From: DATFMH01 sp035267045 | GTDB lineage: Bacteria; Bacteroidota; Rhodothermia; Balneolales; DATFMH01 | Length of the DNA stretch: 64,000 bases | Assembly (NCBI GenBank): GCA_035267045.1 | Contig: DATFMH010000238.1 | Span: 12,939 to 76,938 of the forward strand | Direction: 5' to 3' | Shown here: positions 9,778 through 17,359 of the stretch, piece after piece | How the letters are laid out: the number at the start of each line of letters is the position of its first letter | Numbering within the stretch: position 1 is the stretch's first letter | The notes under the pieces: generated by a model | Databases searched by the model: none | The model's input: the letters and a program-made list of their open reading frames with translations, nothing else | What the model was told of the DNA's origin: nothing | Translations under genes and position numbers: made by a program

Positions 9778-11181
9778 TTAAATTATTGATTCAAAATGAT
9801 TAACAGAGAAGAAAGTTTTATGTAAAGAACGGATTGCATTCGGCTCATCTTTTTGTGAAATGAGAAGAGAAATATTCCGCTCAGATGATCCCTGGGCTAT
9901 TGCTGCAATATTAATATGCTTATCTCCGAGTGTCTTAAATACCTGGCCGGCAATACCCGGTGTGTTACGCATATTATCACCAACAACTGCAACAATACAC
10001 ATCGACGGTTCAAGAATGACCGGTTCTATTTGTTCTTGTACAATTTCCTCACGGAATTCATATTCCAGGGCCCTCCGGGCTTCATCGGCATATTTCGACA
10101 GAACGGCGAAGCAGACAGTATATTCGGAAGAAGCTTGTGTAATCATAATGATATTTATTCCTTTATCAGCCATAGACTTAAATATCCGTGCAGCTATGCC
10201 GTTTACTCCTATCATGCCACCTCCTTTAAGTGTCAGCAGTGCAATGTTTTCAATAGATGAAATACCTTTTATGAATCCATTGCTATGCTGTGATTTCCTT
10301 GTAATCCAGGTTCCGGTATGCTCAGGATTGAACGTGTTCAGAAGATTTACCGGTATTCCCGCTTTCATTGCAGGTTGTATGGTAGGAGGGAAGATCACCT
10401 TAGCTCCAAAATGTGACAATTCCATGGCTTCTTCATACGAACAGGATGGAATTGTGAATGCATCTTTAACCTTTTGCGGATTAGCAGTCATTAAGCCATC
10501 CACATCCGACCATATTTCGATGACGTCACTATTAAGTGCTACTCCAAGGAGTGAGGCCGTTAAATCCGAACCACCGCGGCCCAAAGTGGTAGTTTCCCCA
10601 TTTTCGGTGGCAGCGATAAAGCCGGTTACGATTTGAATATTATTTTTATCCTTAAAATATGAGCGTATACATTTGTAGGTATCTTCAAATAAGACATTAG
10701 CGGAACCAAAACGAACATCCGTTCTAATGAATGATCTCGCATCAGCAAAATCAGCCGCTATATCACTGTCATGCAGAAAACGACTAATGATAAATGCAGA
10801 AAACCGTTCTCCGAAACCGAGGATAAAATCTTGTGTCCTATGTGTAATTTCCCGAACAAGGTAAACACCATTTAGGACATCTTCCAATTCATTGAAAGTG
10901 ACTTTAAATTTTGCCAGTGCTTCACTCTGATGATATACGGATATTCCATCCTGGATAATCCGTATATGTTTTTGCTCGATATCATTTAGAAGCTGCACAT
11001 AACTTTGATCACCTGAAGCGGCGAGTCCGGAGCAGGTTAGTAGTGAGTCGGTAACGCCTTTAAATGCTGATACTACAACGGAAAGGGGTCCCTCTGACCG
11101 TTTTTTTTCGATTATACGTATTACCTGAGAGAGAGCGTTGAGTGAACCGACTGATGATCCACCGAATTTTAATATGCGCAT
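9778..11181 (-). CDS. lysC: Aspartokinase, ThrA-type, without homoserine dehydrogenase domain
   Basis: Aspartate kinase (467 aa), first step of the threonine/lysine/methionine pathway. The kinase domain is at about 1-290, with KFGGSSVG at 5-12, FGERFSAF and GRGGSDLTAS. Two ACT domains follow at about 315-460. The motifs (EIWSDVDG, SYEEAMELSHFGAKV, AQGSSERNIS) follow the aspartokinase half of bifunctional ThrA more closely than LysC. The protein ends where ThrA's linker to homoserine dehydrogenase begins, and thrB follows after 24 bases. The dehydrogenase must therefore be encoded elsewhere. ACT domains predict feedback by threonine and/or lysine. The gene symbol is provisional because paralogues were not visible. 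Confidence 0.88.
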   Translation of the reverse strand: MRILKFGGSSVGSLNALSQVIRIIEKKRSEGPLSVVVSAFKGVTDSLLTCSGLAASGDQSYVQLLNDIEQKHIRIIQDGISVYHQSEALAKFKVTFNELEDVLNGVYLVREITHRTQDFILGFGERFSAFIISRFLHDSDIAADFADARSFIRTDVRFGSANVLFEDTYKCIRSYFKDKNNIQIVTGFIAATENGETTTLGRGGSDLTASLLGVALNSDVIEIWSDVDGLMTANPQKVKDAFTIPSCSYEEAMELSHFGAKVIFPPTIQPAMKAGIPVNLLNTFNPEHTGTWITRKSQHSNGFIKGISSIENIALLTLKGGGMIGVNGIAARIFKSMADKGINIIMITQASSEYTVCFAVLSKYADEARRALEYEFREEIVQEQIEPVILEPSMCIVAVVGDNMRNTPGIAGQVFKTLGDKHINIAAIAQGSSERNISLLISQKDEPNAIRSLHKTFFSVNHFESII

Positions 11182-11271
11182 ATTTACCTGACGTGTTAGA
11201 ATTTAATAAATCACTATTAATTGGAGTTCGAGAACTTTTTTGTAAATACCTTGCCTGATCAAGGAGAGAAA

Positions 11272-11322
11272 TTAAGTTATTTGTGTTAGCAGATAATCGA
11301 ACACTTCTGCTTTACTAACCAT
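11272..11322 (-). CDS. Possible 16-codon leader frame before aspartokinase
   Basis: Minus-strand ATG at 11322 opens MVSKAEVFDYLLTQIT, ending 90 bases before the aspartokinase start. The same DNA can fold: on the plus strand GTTAG (11285-11289) pairs with CTAAC (11315-11319), and GCAGA pairs with TCTGC inside. Only two Thr and one Ile codon are present, so a thr-type attenuator is suggested rather than shown. Confidence 0.2.
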   Translation of the reverse strand: MVSKAEVFDYLLTQIT

Positions 11323-11415
11323 GATAACGAGGATTCGAATGGTACATTGATAAAGCAAAAGTATATGAAAAAAATTATTTATGCTACTAATTATTAATGA
11401 CTTGTATCAAGACTT

Positions 11416-13131
11416 TTATACTTTTGGTTCTGTTTCAACATTGATCAACCCTGTTGCATCCGTTACACAACCTTTTGAGGCAGATGATACAAGCTGAGCA
11501 TATTTATAGAGTGATCCGTTCTGTACCCTAAGTTGCGGTTGCTTCCATTTTTTCCTTCGTTCGTCCAATTCATCATCAGAAAGGTCAACGGAGATCCTAT
11601 GTTCAACACTGTCTATTGTTACCATATCGCCATCCTGAATCAGAGCAATCGGGCCACCCACCTGGGCCTCAGGTGTAACGTGACCTATTACAAAACCATG
11701 AGTACCGCCGGAAAAACGTCCGTCTGTTATTAAAGCTACACTTTTACTTAAACCGGCTCCAACTATGGCTGCTGTAATAGACAACATTTCGCGCATGCCG
11801 GGTCCGCCTTTCGGTCCTTCATAACGAATGACCACCACATCACCTTCATTAATTTTCCCATTTTGAATAGCTTCTAAACTATCCTCTTCTGAATCAAAGA
11901 CACGGGCGGGACCGGTAAATTTATCACCTTCTTTACCTGTTATTTTAGCCACAGCACCTTCGGGGGATAAATTACCATATAAGATATCGATATGGCCTGT
12001 ATTTTTTATGGGATCTGATATTGGATGAACAATAGATTGATCTTCCAGGAGATCCGGTAACGTTTCCAAATTTTCTTCAAGTGTTTTTCCTGTTACCGTC
12101 AGGCACGATCCATCCAGAAAACCTTCCCGTATTAATAATTTCTGTACAGCCGGAACACCTCCGACATTATAAAGGTCTTCCATTACATATTTGCCACTGG
12201 GTTTTAAATCAGCCAGGTAGGGCGTTTTTTTACTAATATCCTGAAAGTCATCAATCGTAAAATCCACACCTGCCGTATGAGCCATAGCCAATAAATGAAG
12301 TACAGCATTTGTTGAACCACCCAGGGCTATGACAATGGTAACAGCATTTTCAAATGCTTTGCGGGTCATGATGTCAAGAGGTTTGATATCTTTTTTGAGG
12401 AGGTTATAAATAGCTTTTCCAGCCGCTTCACATTCTTTCAATTTCCTTTTGTTTTGAGCCGGTATTGAAGAGCTGTATGGTAAACTCATACCCATAGTTT
12501 CAATGGCGGAAGCCATAGTATTGGCCGTATACATTCCGCCACAAGCACCGGCACCGGGGCAAGCGTGATGCAAAACCAGTTGCATTTCATCCTTATCAAT
12601 TTCCTTCGACAGATATTGTCCATAAGATTCGAATGCTGAAACAATATCTAGTTTTTGTCCATTTAAATTACCGGGATGTATCGTTCCGCCATACACCATT
12701 ATAGATGGACGATTTACCCGGGCCATGGCCATAATAGATCCGGGCATATTCTTATCACAACCTGCAATAGTAATATTTGCATCATACCATTGTGCTTTCA
12801 TTACTGTTTCAATGGAATCGGCAATAATATCCCTGGAGGGTAGGGAATATTTCATTCCCTGGGTCCCCATCGAAATGCCATCACTTACTCCAATAGTATT
12901 GAATATGAATCCAATAAGGTTACTGCTTTCCACACTATTTTTAATATGGGCGGCAAAATCGTTCAGGTGCATATTGCATGTATTGCCTTCCCAGCCGGTA
13001 CTGGCAATTCCAACCTGTGCCTTATTCATATCATCATCAGACAGACCCACACCATAAAGCATGGCCTGTGATCCTACCTGTGATTCAGCCTGTGTTAATC
13101 TCTTACTGTATTTGTTTAATTCCTCATTCAT
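11416..13131 (-). CDS. ilvD: Dihydroxy-acid dehydratase
   Basis: Fe-S dehydratase (571 aa) making the 2-oxo acids of valine and isoleucine from dihydroxy acids. Candidate cluster ligands are C52 (EGNTCNMHL), C125 (AGCDKNMPG) and C197 (CPGAGACGGM). The C-terminal DGRFSGGTHGFVIGH motif and ALGGSTNAVLHL are also present. It is transcribed away from the ilvB operon, which holds every other ilv gene. The 13132-13642 region therefore serves both directions. It may continue into the aspartokinase gene 234 bases downstream. Confidence 0.95.
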   Translation of the reverse strand: MNEELNKYSKRLTQAESQVGSQAMLYGVGLSDDDMNKAQVGIASTGWEGNTCNMHLNDFAAHIKNSVESSNLIGFIFNTIGVSDGISMGTQGMKYSLPSRDIIADSIETVMKAQWYDANITIAGCDKNMPGSIMAMARVNRPSIMVYGGTIHPGNLNGQKLDIVSAFESYGQYLSKEIDKDEMQLVLHHACPGAGACGGMYTANTMASAIETMGMSLPYSSSIPAQNKRKLKECEAAGKAIYNLLKKDIKPLDIMTRKAFENAVTIVIALGGSTNAVLHLLAMAHTAGVDFTIDDFQDISKKTPYLADLKPSGKYVMEDLYNVGGVPAVQKLLIREGFLDGSCLTVTGKTLEENLETLPDLLEDQSIVHPISDPIKNTGHIDILYGNLSPEGAVAKITGKEGDKFTGPARVFDSEEDSLEAIQNGKINEGDVVVIRYEGPKGGPGMREMLSITAAIVGAGLSKSVALITDGRFSGGTHGFVIGHVTPEAQVGGPIALIQDGDMVTIDSVEHRISVDLSDDELDERRKKWKQPQLRVQNGSLYKYAQLVSSASKGCVTDATGLINVETEPKV

Positions 13132-13520
13132 ATTTCTGAAAAACCCTTCAACTATATAACTAAATGTTTAGATGTTTTAATAGGATGAAGCACAAAATCT
13201 AAGTCCTAATATGAATTTTTGTCTTCCTGGTTTAATGGCGTGACCAATTTACTTTCACCTTTCTGAAATAAAGTAATTACAATAATTTATCTGGAAATAT
13301 TTTCCCAACTAATTGAGGCGAAAAGGATTATGGCAGAAAAAGCCACTAAAAAATGAACAAAAATTGACTAAACGTTATCCAATTATTTTATAACTACAAA
13401 TATAATGGATAAATGTATAATACAAATACAGATGATAGAATCAATAGGTAATTACAAATTAATTGATAAAAAAAGATCAAGAAAAAAAATATGTTTTAAA
13501 AATGTACGTAATAAAATTAG

Positions 13521-13534
13521 AAAAGCGCTTCCAA
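13521..13534 (+). promoter_or_regulatory. AAAAGCGSTT-type operator-like site before ilv leader
   Basis: AAAAGCGCTTCCAA is 43 bases before the candidate TTGACA. It is nearly identical to the sites before susC1, susC2 and glnN, so it may report carbon or nitrogen state to the branched-chain operon. Confidence 0.3.
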
Positions 13535-13576
13535 GATAAAAATCAAAAAAAATCTAATAAAAACTATAATTTCTTC

Positions 13577-13605
13577 TTGACACATAAGATCCTGTTTAAT
13601 ACGTT
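13577..13605 (+). promoter_or_regulatory. Candidate promoter of the ilv-leu operon
   Basis: TTGACA (13577-13582) and TACGTT (13600-13605) are 17 bases apart. The -35-like hexamer is perfect and the -10 is weak by E. coli standards. Initiation near 13612 would put the whole leader frame in the transcript. Confidence 0.35.
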
Positions 13606-13642
13606 AAGTACAGTTGGAAAAGTTAAATAAAGCAGTAATATC

Positions 13643-13867
13643 TTGGTCGATAATACATCATATCATGCATACAATATTCGCATTGACAGTATCATTACTG
13701 CCAAATGGGAAGTGTCTAAAAGTGATTTTCTGTTAACTGCTTTAGCAATTATTATATCCTCTATAATACTACGACTATCGATTCTAACCCTATCTATGGT
13801 CCTGGGAATTATTGTAGGAATAATCTCTGGCCTAATTCTACTAATTCTAATACGAATTATCAGCTAA
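13643..13867 (+). CDS. Ile/Leu-rich leader peptide of the ilv-leu operon (start unresolved)
   Basis: An open frame directly before ilvB ends at TAA 13865. Possible starts are TTG 13643 (74 aa), GTG 13712 or ATG 13796 (23 aa). The ATG form is MVLGIIVGIISGLILL followed by ILIRIIS; 16 of 23 residues are Ile, Leu or Val. Over the full frame 8 of 12 Leu codons are CTA, a codon absent from all 26 Leu positions of leuA in this operon. Ile uses ATA repeatedly. Its stop codon lies 5 bases before pairing segment 2 of the attenuator. Such composition is expected of an attenuation leader. A small hydrophobic membrane protein is the alternative for the longest form. Confidence 0.65.
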   Translation: MVDNTSYHAYNIRIDSIITAKWEVSKSDFLLTALAIIISSIILRLSILTLSMVLGIIVGIISGLILLILIRIIS

Positions 13868-13977
13868 CATATCGCCAGAGGTTGTTCTACAATGATCAAT
13901 TAAATTTCCAATAAAAAATGAACTTTGAAGAATGACCTCTGGCGGGAACGGTACGTCCCAAAAAACGAGGTCTTATG
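13825..13977 (+). promoter_or_regulatory. Putative translational attenuator of ilvB
   Basis: Four segments can pair in exclusive ways. Segment 1, CTCTGGC (13825-13831), lies inside leader codons. Segment 2, CGCCAGAGGT (13873-13882), follows the leader stop. Segment 3, ACCTCTGGCG (13935-13944), pairs with segment 2 over 10 perfect base pairs, while segment 1 pairs with segment 2 over 7. GACCTC (13934-13939) also pairs with segment 4, GAGGTC (13967-13972), two bases before the ilvB ATG, around an inner hairpin GGG(A)ACG-GTA-CGTCCC (13944-13959). No T-run follows, so the switch would block translation rather than terminate. Ribosome stalling on Ile or Leu codons would favour 2:3 and free the start. 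Termination at the leader stop would cover 2 and favour 3:4. Confidence 0.6.
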
Positions 13978-15741
13978 AATAATCAAGCAACACAACTTAA
14001 GAAACAACGCTTCGAAGGCAGTCAAGAATCATCTTATAATGAATATCAAGGTCAGGAACAGGTACTTTCCGGATCTGAGATATTAATTAAAACACTATTA
14101 GACCTGGATGTAGATACCATATTTGGTTATCCGGGTGGAGCAGTATTACCCATCTACGATACTTTATATCAAAATGAAGAACTTCGCCATATTCTGATTC
14201 GTCACGAACAGGGAGGTACTCATGCCGCAGACGGATATGCAAGGGCTACCGGTAAACCCGGTGTTGTGTTGGTAACATCCGGACCCGGAGGTACGAATAC
14301 CGTTACAGGGATTGCAACTGCAGCAATAGATTCTATTCCCTTAGTTGTTTTTACCGGGCAGGTACCAACAAATATGATTGGTAATGATGCCTTTCAGGAA
14401 GCTGATATTGTAGGTATAACGCGTCCTATTACCAAACAGAATTATCTTGTCAAGGATGTAAATGACCTGGAATACACGATACGGGAAGCTTTTCATATTG
14501 CAACGACCGGTAAACCGGGACCCGTACTGATCGATCTTCCCAAAAATATGGTAATGAGTAAAGGGATATATACAGGGAAGCGTAAAGTTTCTGTTCCCAG
14601 TTATCGCCCGGTTACGAAAGGGCATCACAGTCAAATAACTAAGGCAGCTGATTTACTTAGTAACGCAAAACGTCCTTTAATCTATGCCGGTGGTGGTGTT
14701 TTACGTGCCGAGGCATGGGAAGAGTTGACTGCTTTTGCAGAAAGGACGAATATACCTGTAACAACTACACTTATGGGTTTGGGATGTTTTCCCGAAAGCA
14801 AACCACAGTCTTTAGGAATGCTCGGAATGCACGGCACATATTATGCAAATATGGCAATGACCGAGTGCGATGTTCTTTTAGCCGTTGGTGCCCGGTTTGA
14901 TGACCGGGTAACCGGACGACTGGATGGTTTTTCACCCAACTCACGTAAAATTCATATTGACATAGATCCATCCTGTATCTCCAAAAATGTTCCCGTTGAA
15001 GTACCGATTGTCGGTGATGTTAAAAATGTCCTCCCTAACATAGACAAGCATACCCAAAAACCCGATATAGATGAGTGGTGGACGTCGCTCAATAAATGGA
15101 AAAAAGAACACCCGCTGCAATCACCTAAAGCTGAAGATCATATTAAGCCACAACATATGATAGAGGCTATATCTGAAGTTACAAAAGGGGAAGCCATTGT
15201 TGTCACGGATGTAGGACAACATCAAATGTGGGCGGCTCAATTGTATAAATATAATCATCCCCGTTCGTTCATCACTTCAGGTGGACTGGGAACAATGGGG
15301 TATGGTTTCCCGGCAGCAATGGGCGCGGCGGTTGCAAAACCTGATCGCCCGGTTGTCTGTATTACAGGGGATGGCGGCTTTCAGATGACATTGTTTGAAT
15401 TGGCTACCTGTGTTGAAAATAAAATACCGGTAAAAATAGCCATTATGAATAACGGTTATTTAGGTATGGTCAGACAATGGCAGGAATTATTCTTCGGTAA
15501 AAGATATTCACATACCAATCTTAAAAACGGGAACCCTGATTTTGTCAAACTCGCGGAAAGCTATGGTGCTGTGGGATTAAGAGCCAGCAGGCCTGATGAA
15601 ATGATGGAGGTACTGCAAAAAGCTATGGCCATCGATGACCGACCCGTTGTAATGGATTTTATAGTTGATGAAGAGGAAAATTGCTATCCGATGGTGCCCA
15701 CCGGTGCAGCATTGAATGAAATGGTGGAGGGAGATCAGTGA
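13975..15741 (+). CDS. ilvB: Acetolactate synthase large subunit
   Basis: ThDP-dependent catalytic subunit (588 aa) joining two pyruvates, or pyruvate and 2-oxobutyrate. The catalytic glutamate is E78 in RHEQGGTHAADGYA. The ThDP-Mg motif runs from GDGGFQMTLFELAT to MNNGY in the C-terminal third. FAD/central and N-terminal domains are complete. About 35 residues precede the usual start of the family (SGSEILIKTLLD), a mildly long N-terminus. The ATG at 13975 is supported by the RNA segment that ends two bases before it. The stop overlaps the ilvN start by four bases. Confidence 0.95.
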   Translation: MNNQATQLKKQRFEGSQESSYNEYQGQEQVLSGSEILIKTLLDLDVDTIFGYPGGAVLPIYDTLYQNEELRHILIRHEQGGTHAADGYARATGKPGVVLVTSGPGGTNTVTGIATAAIDSIPLVVFTGQVPTNMIGNDAFQEADIVGITRPITKQNYLVKDVNDLEYTIREAFHIATTGKPGPVLIDLPKNMVMSKGIYTGKRKVSVPSYRPVTKGHHSQITKAADLLSNAKRPLIYAGGGVLRAEAWEELTAFAERTNIPVTTTLMGLGCFPESKPQSLGMLGMHGTYYANMAMTECDVLLAVGARFDDRVTGRLDGFSPNSRKIHIDIDPSCISKNVPVEVPIVGDVKNVLPNIDKHTQKPDIDEWWTSLNKWKKEHPLQSPKAEDHIKPQHMIEAISEVTKGEAIVVTDVGQHQMWAAQLYKYNHPRSFITSGGLGTMGYGFPAAMGAAVAKPDRPVVCITGDGGFQMTLFELATCVENKIPVKIAIMNNGYLGMVRQWQELFFGKRYSHTNLKNGNPDFVKLAESYGAVGLRASRPDEMMEVLQKAMAIDDRPVVMDFIVDEEENCYPMVPTGAALNEMVEGDQ

Positions 15742-16289
15742 ATAATTCAAATTCACAAAAATTAACAGGTAAAAGTGTAAACGTGGACTCACCACGTAAA
15801 TCAAGACACACGATATCAGTATTGGTTGATCACAATCTAAATGCATTATCGCGGATATTGGGAATGTTCAACGGCCGGGGCTTTGATATCGATAGTATCA
15901 GCTTTGGCAAGGGGCAACAACCCGGATTGGCACGCATTACAATTACAACTCGTGGTGATAATAGCGTGGTGGAACAAATAACAAAGCAATTACACAATGT
16001 TATTGATGTGGTAAAAGTCAAGGATCTGACTTTTGAGCCTTTTGTCGAAAGGGAATTGGCTTTGATAAAAGTGACAGCTCCGGCATCACGACGATCTGAA
16101 ATTATGCAGATCGTCAATGTCTTTCGGGCCAAGATAATAGATATCAGTCCTGATAAATTGACTATTGAAGTAACCGGTAACAGTGACAAAATAACGGCAG
16201 CACTTGGGATGCTTCGTCAATTCGGATTGGTCGAGGTAGCCCGAACCGGTAGCGTGGCACTCACAAGGGAATTTACAGGTGATACCTGA
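15738..16289 (+). CDS. ilvN: Acetolactate synthase regulatory subunit
   Basis: Small subunit (183 aa) that activates IlvB and gives valine feedback. The N-terminal ACT domain at about 22-95 begins HTISVLVDHNLNALSRI and has the GRGFDIDSIS loop. The C-terminal ALS_ss_C domain is at about 100-175 (FEPFVERELALIKV). The start is GTG in a GTGA overlap with the ilvB stop, so translation is probably coupled, suiting a subunit made in proportion to IlvB. Confidence 0.95.
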   Translation: MNNSNSQKLTGKSVNVDSPRKSRHTISVLVDHNLNALSRILGMFNGRGFDIDSISFGKGQQPGLARITITTRGDNSVVEQITKQLHNVIDVVKVKDLTFEPFVERELALIKVTAPASRRSEIMQIVNVFRAKIIDISPDKLTIEVTGNSDKITAALGMLRQFGLVEVARTGSVALTREFTGDT

Positions 16290-16347
16290 GCCGATCTGTT
16301 GTTAAAAAGCTTTCAAAAAAAAATTCTAAACAATAAAAAAGAACACT

Positions 16348-17349
16348 ATGGAACCTAATACATTTTATGAATCTGACGCCGACCTCAATATGCTGAAAGA
16401 TAAAACGGTTGCTATACTGGGATATGGTAGTCAGGGACATGCTCATGCTCTTAACCTGAAAGACAGTGGAGTTAATGTAGTTGTCGGTTTACGAAAAGAG
16501 TCATCGTCCTGGAAAAAGGCAGAATCAGCCGGTCTTAAAGTCGTAGAAACGTCTGACGCAGCTAAAGTAGGGGATATTATCATGATTTTGGTTCCCGATC
16601 AAAATCAGAAGGAAATTTACGAAAAATCGGTTGCTCCCAATTTGGAAGAAGGGAATGCATTGGCGTTCGCTCATGGTTTTAACATCCATTTTAACCAGAT
16701 CAAGCCGTCAGAAAATGTGGATGTTTTCATGGTGGCACCAAAAAGCCCGGGCCATCTGGTTCGCCGTGTATATACCCAGGGTTCGGGTGTACCTTGTCTG
16801 ATCGCTGTTCACCAGGATTTTACGGGTCACGCGAAAGATTTGGGATTAGCTTATGCCAAAGGAATAGGCGGAACCCGGGCCGGAGTGATTGAAACAAGTT
16901 TCAAAGAAGAAACAGAAACGGATCTGTTCGGTGAACAAGCTGTTCTTTGCGGTGGAGTGACGGAACTGATAAAAGCAGGTTTTGATACGCTGGTCAATGC
17001 CGGGTATCATCCTGAAATGGCTTATTTCGAGTGCATGCATGAGATGAAACTGATTGTTGACCTTTTTTATGAAGGGGGTATCGAACGGATGTACTATTCG
17101 GTAAGTGATACGGCCGAATACGGGGGAATGGTCAGCGGACCAAAAGTGATAACCGAAGATACCCGTAAAAATATGGCTAAGATTCTTGAGGATATACAGG
17201 ATGGCACTTTTGCACGTGACTTTATTCTCGAAAATAAAGCAGGCAGGCCCTCCCTGGAAGCCAAACGGGCACAACACCGGGCTCTGCCTATTGAAAAAGT
17301 AGGTAAGAAGCTGCGCAAGATGATGAACTGGATGCCTCAGGAAGCCTAA
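16348..17349 (+). CDS. ilvC: Ketol-acid reductoisomerase, class I
   Basis: Class I enzyme (333 aa) that isomerises and reduces acetolactate or acetohydroxybutyrate. The Rossmann motif is GYGSQGHAHALNL at 25-37. The following loop GLRKESSSWKKA contains serines where NADPH-preferring enzymes bind the 2'-phosphate. Metal and substrate residues sit in DLFGEQAVLCGG, YFECMHEMKLIVDL and YSVSDTAEYGG. It starts 58 bases after ilvN and ends 10 bases before cimA. Confidence 0.96.
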   Translation: MEPNTFYESDADLNMLKDKTVAILGYGSQGHAHALNLKDSGVNVVVGLRKESSSWKKAESAGLKVVETSDAAKVGDIIMILVPDQNQKEIYEKSVAPNLEEGNALAFAHGFNIHFNQIKPSENVDVFMVAPKSPGHLVRRVYTQGSGVPCLIAVHQDFTGHAKDLGLAYAKGIGGTRAGVIETSFKEETETDLFGEQAVLCGGVTELIKAGFDTLVNAGYHPEMAYFECMHEMKLIVDLFYEGGIERMYYSVSDTAEYGGMVSGPKVITEDTRKNMAKILEDIQDGTFARDFILENKAGRPSLEAKRAQHRALPIEKVGKKLRKMMNWMPQEA

Positions 17350-17359
17350 GGATATAATT

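Larger units (their letters stand above)
13132..13642. other. Divergent control region ilvD / ilv leader
   Basis: This 511-base AT-rich region holds an AAAAGCGCTTCCAA site (13521), a candidate promoter (13577-13605) and a 17-base copy of the thrB 3' end (13215-13231). On the minus strand, short frames before ilvD lack a convincing start codon. No stable terminator was seen. Confidence 0.5.

Noticed and set aside
9860..10636. Long open frame of 258 codons on the plus strand
   Set aside because: It lies fully antisense to the aspartokinase gene, whose kinase and ACT motifs are complete; the antisense frame shows no domain or signal.
11226..11244. AGTTCGAGAACTTTTTT as a plus-strand terminator
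   Set aside because: The loop would be only two bases and no plus-strand gene ends there.
13140..13265. Leader peptide for ilvD on the minus strand
   Set aside because: Short frames with some Ile, Leu and Val codons exist, but none starts with ATG and no exclusive hairpins were found.
13941..13966. Intrinsic terminator before ilvB
   Set aside because: The GGGAACGGTACGTCCC hairpin is followed by A, not T, so plus-strand intrinsic termination is not expected.
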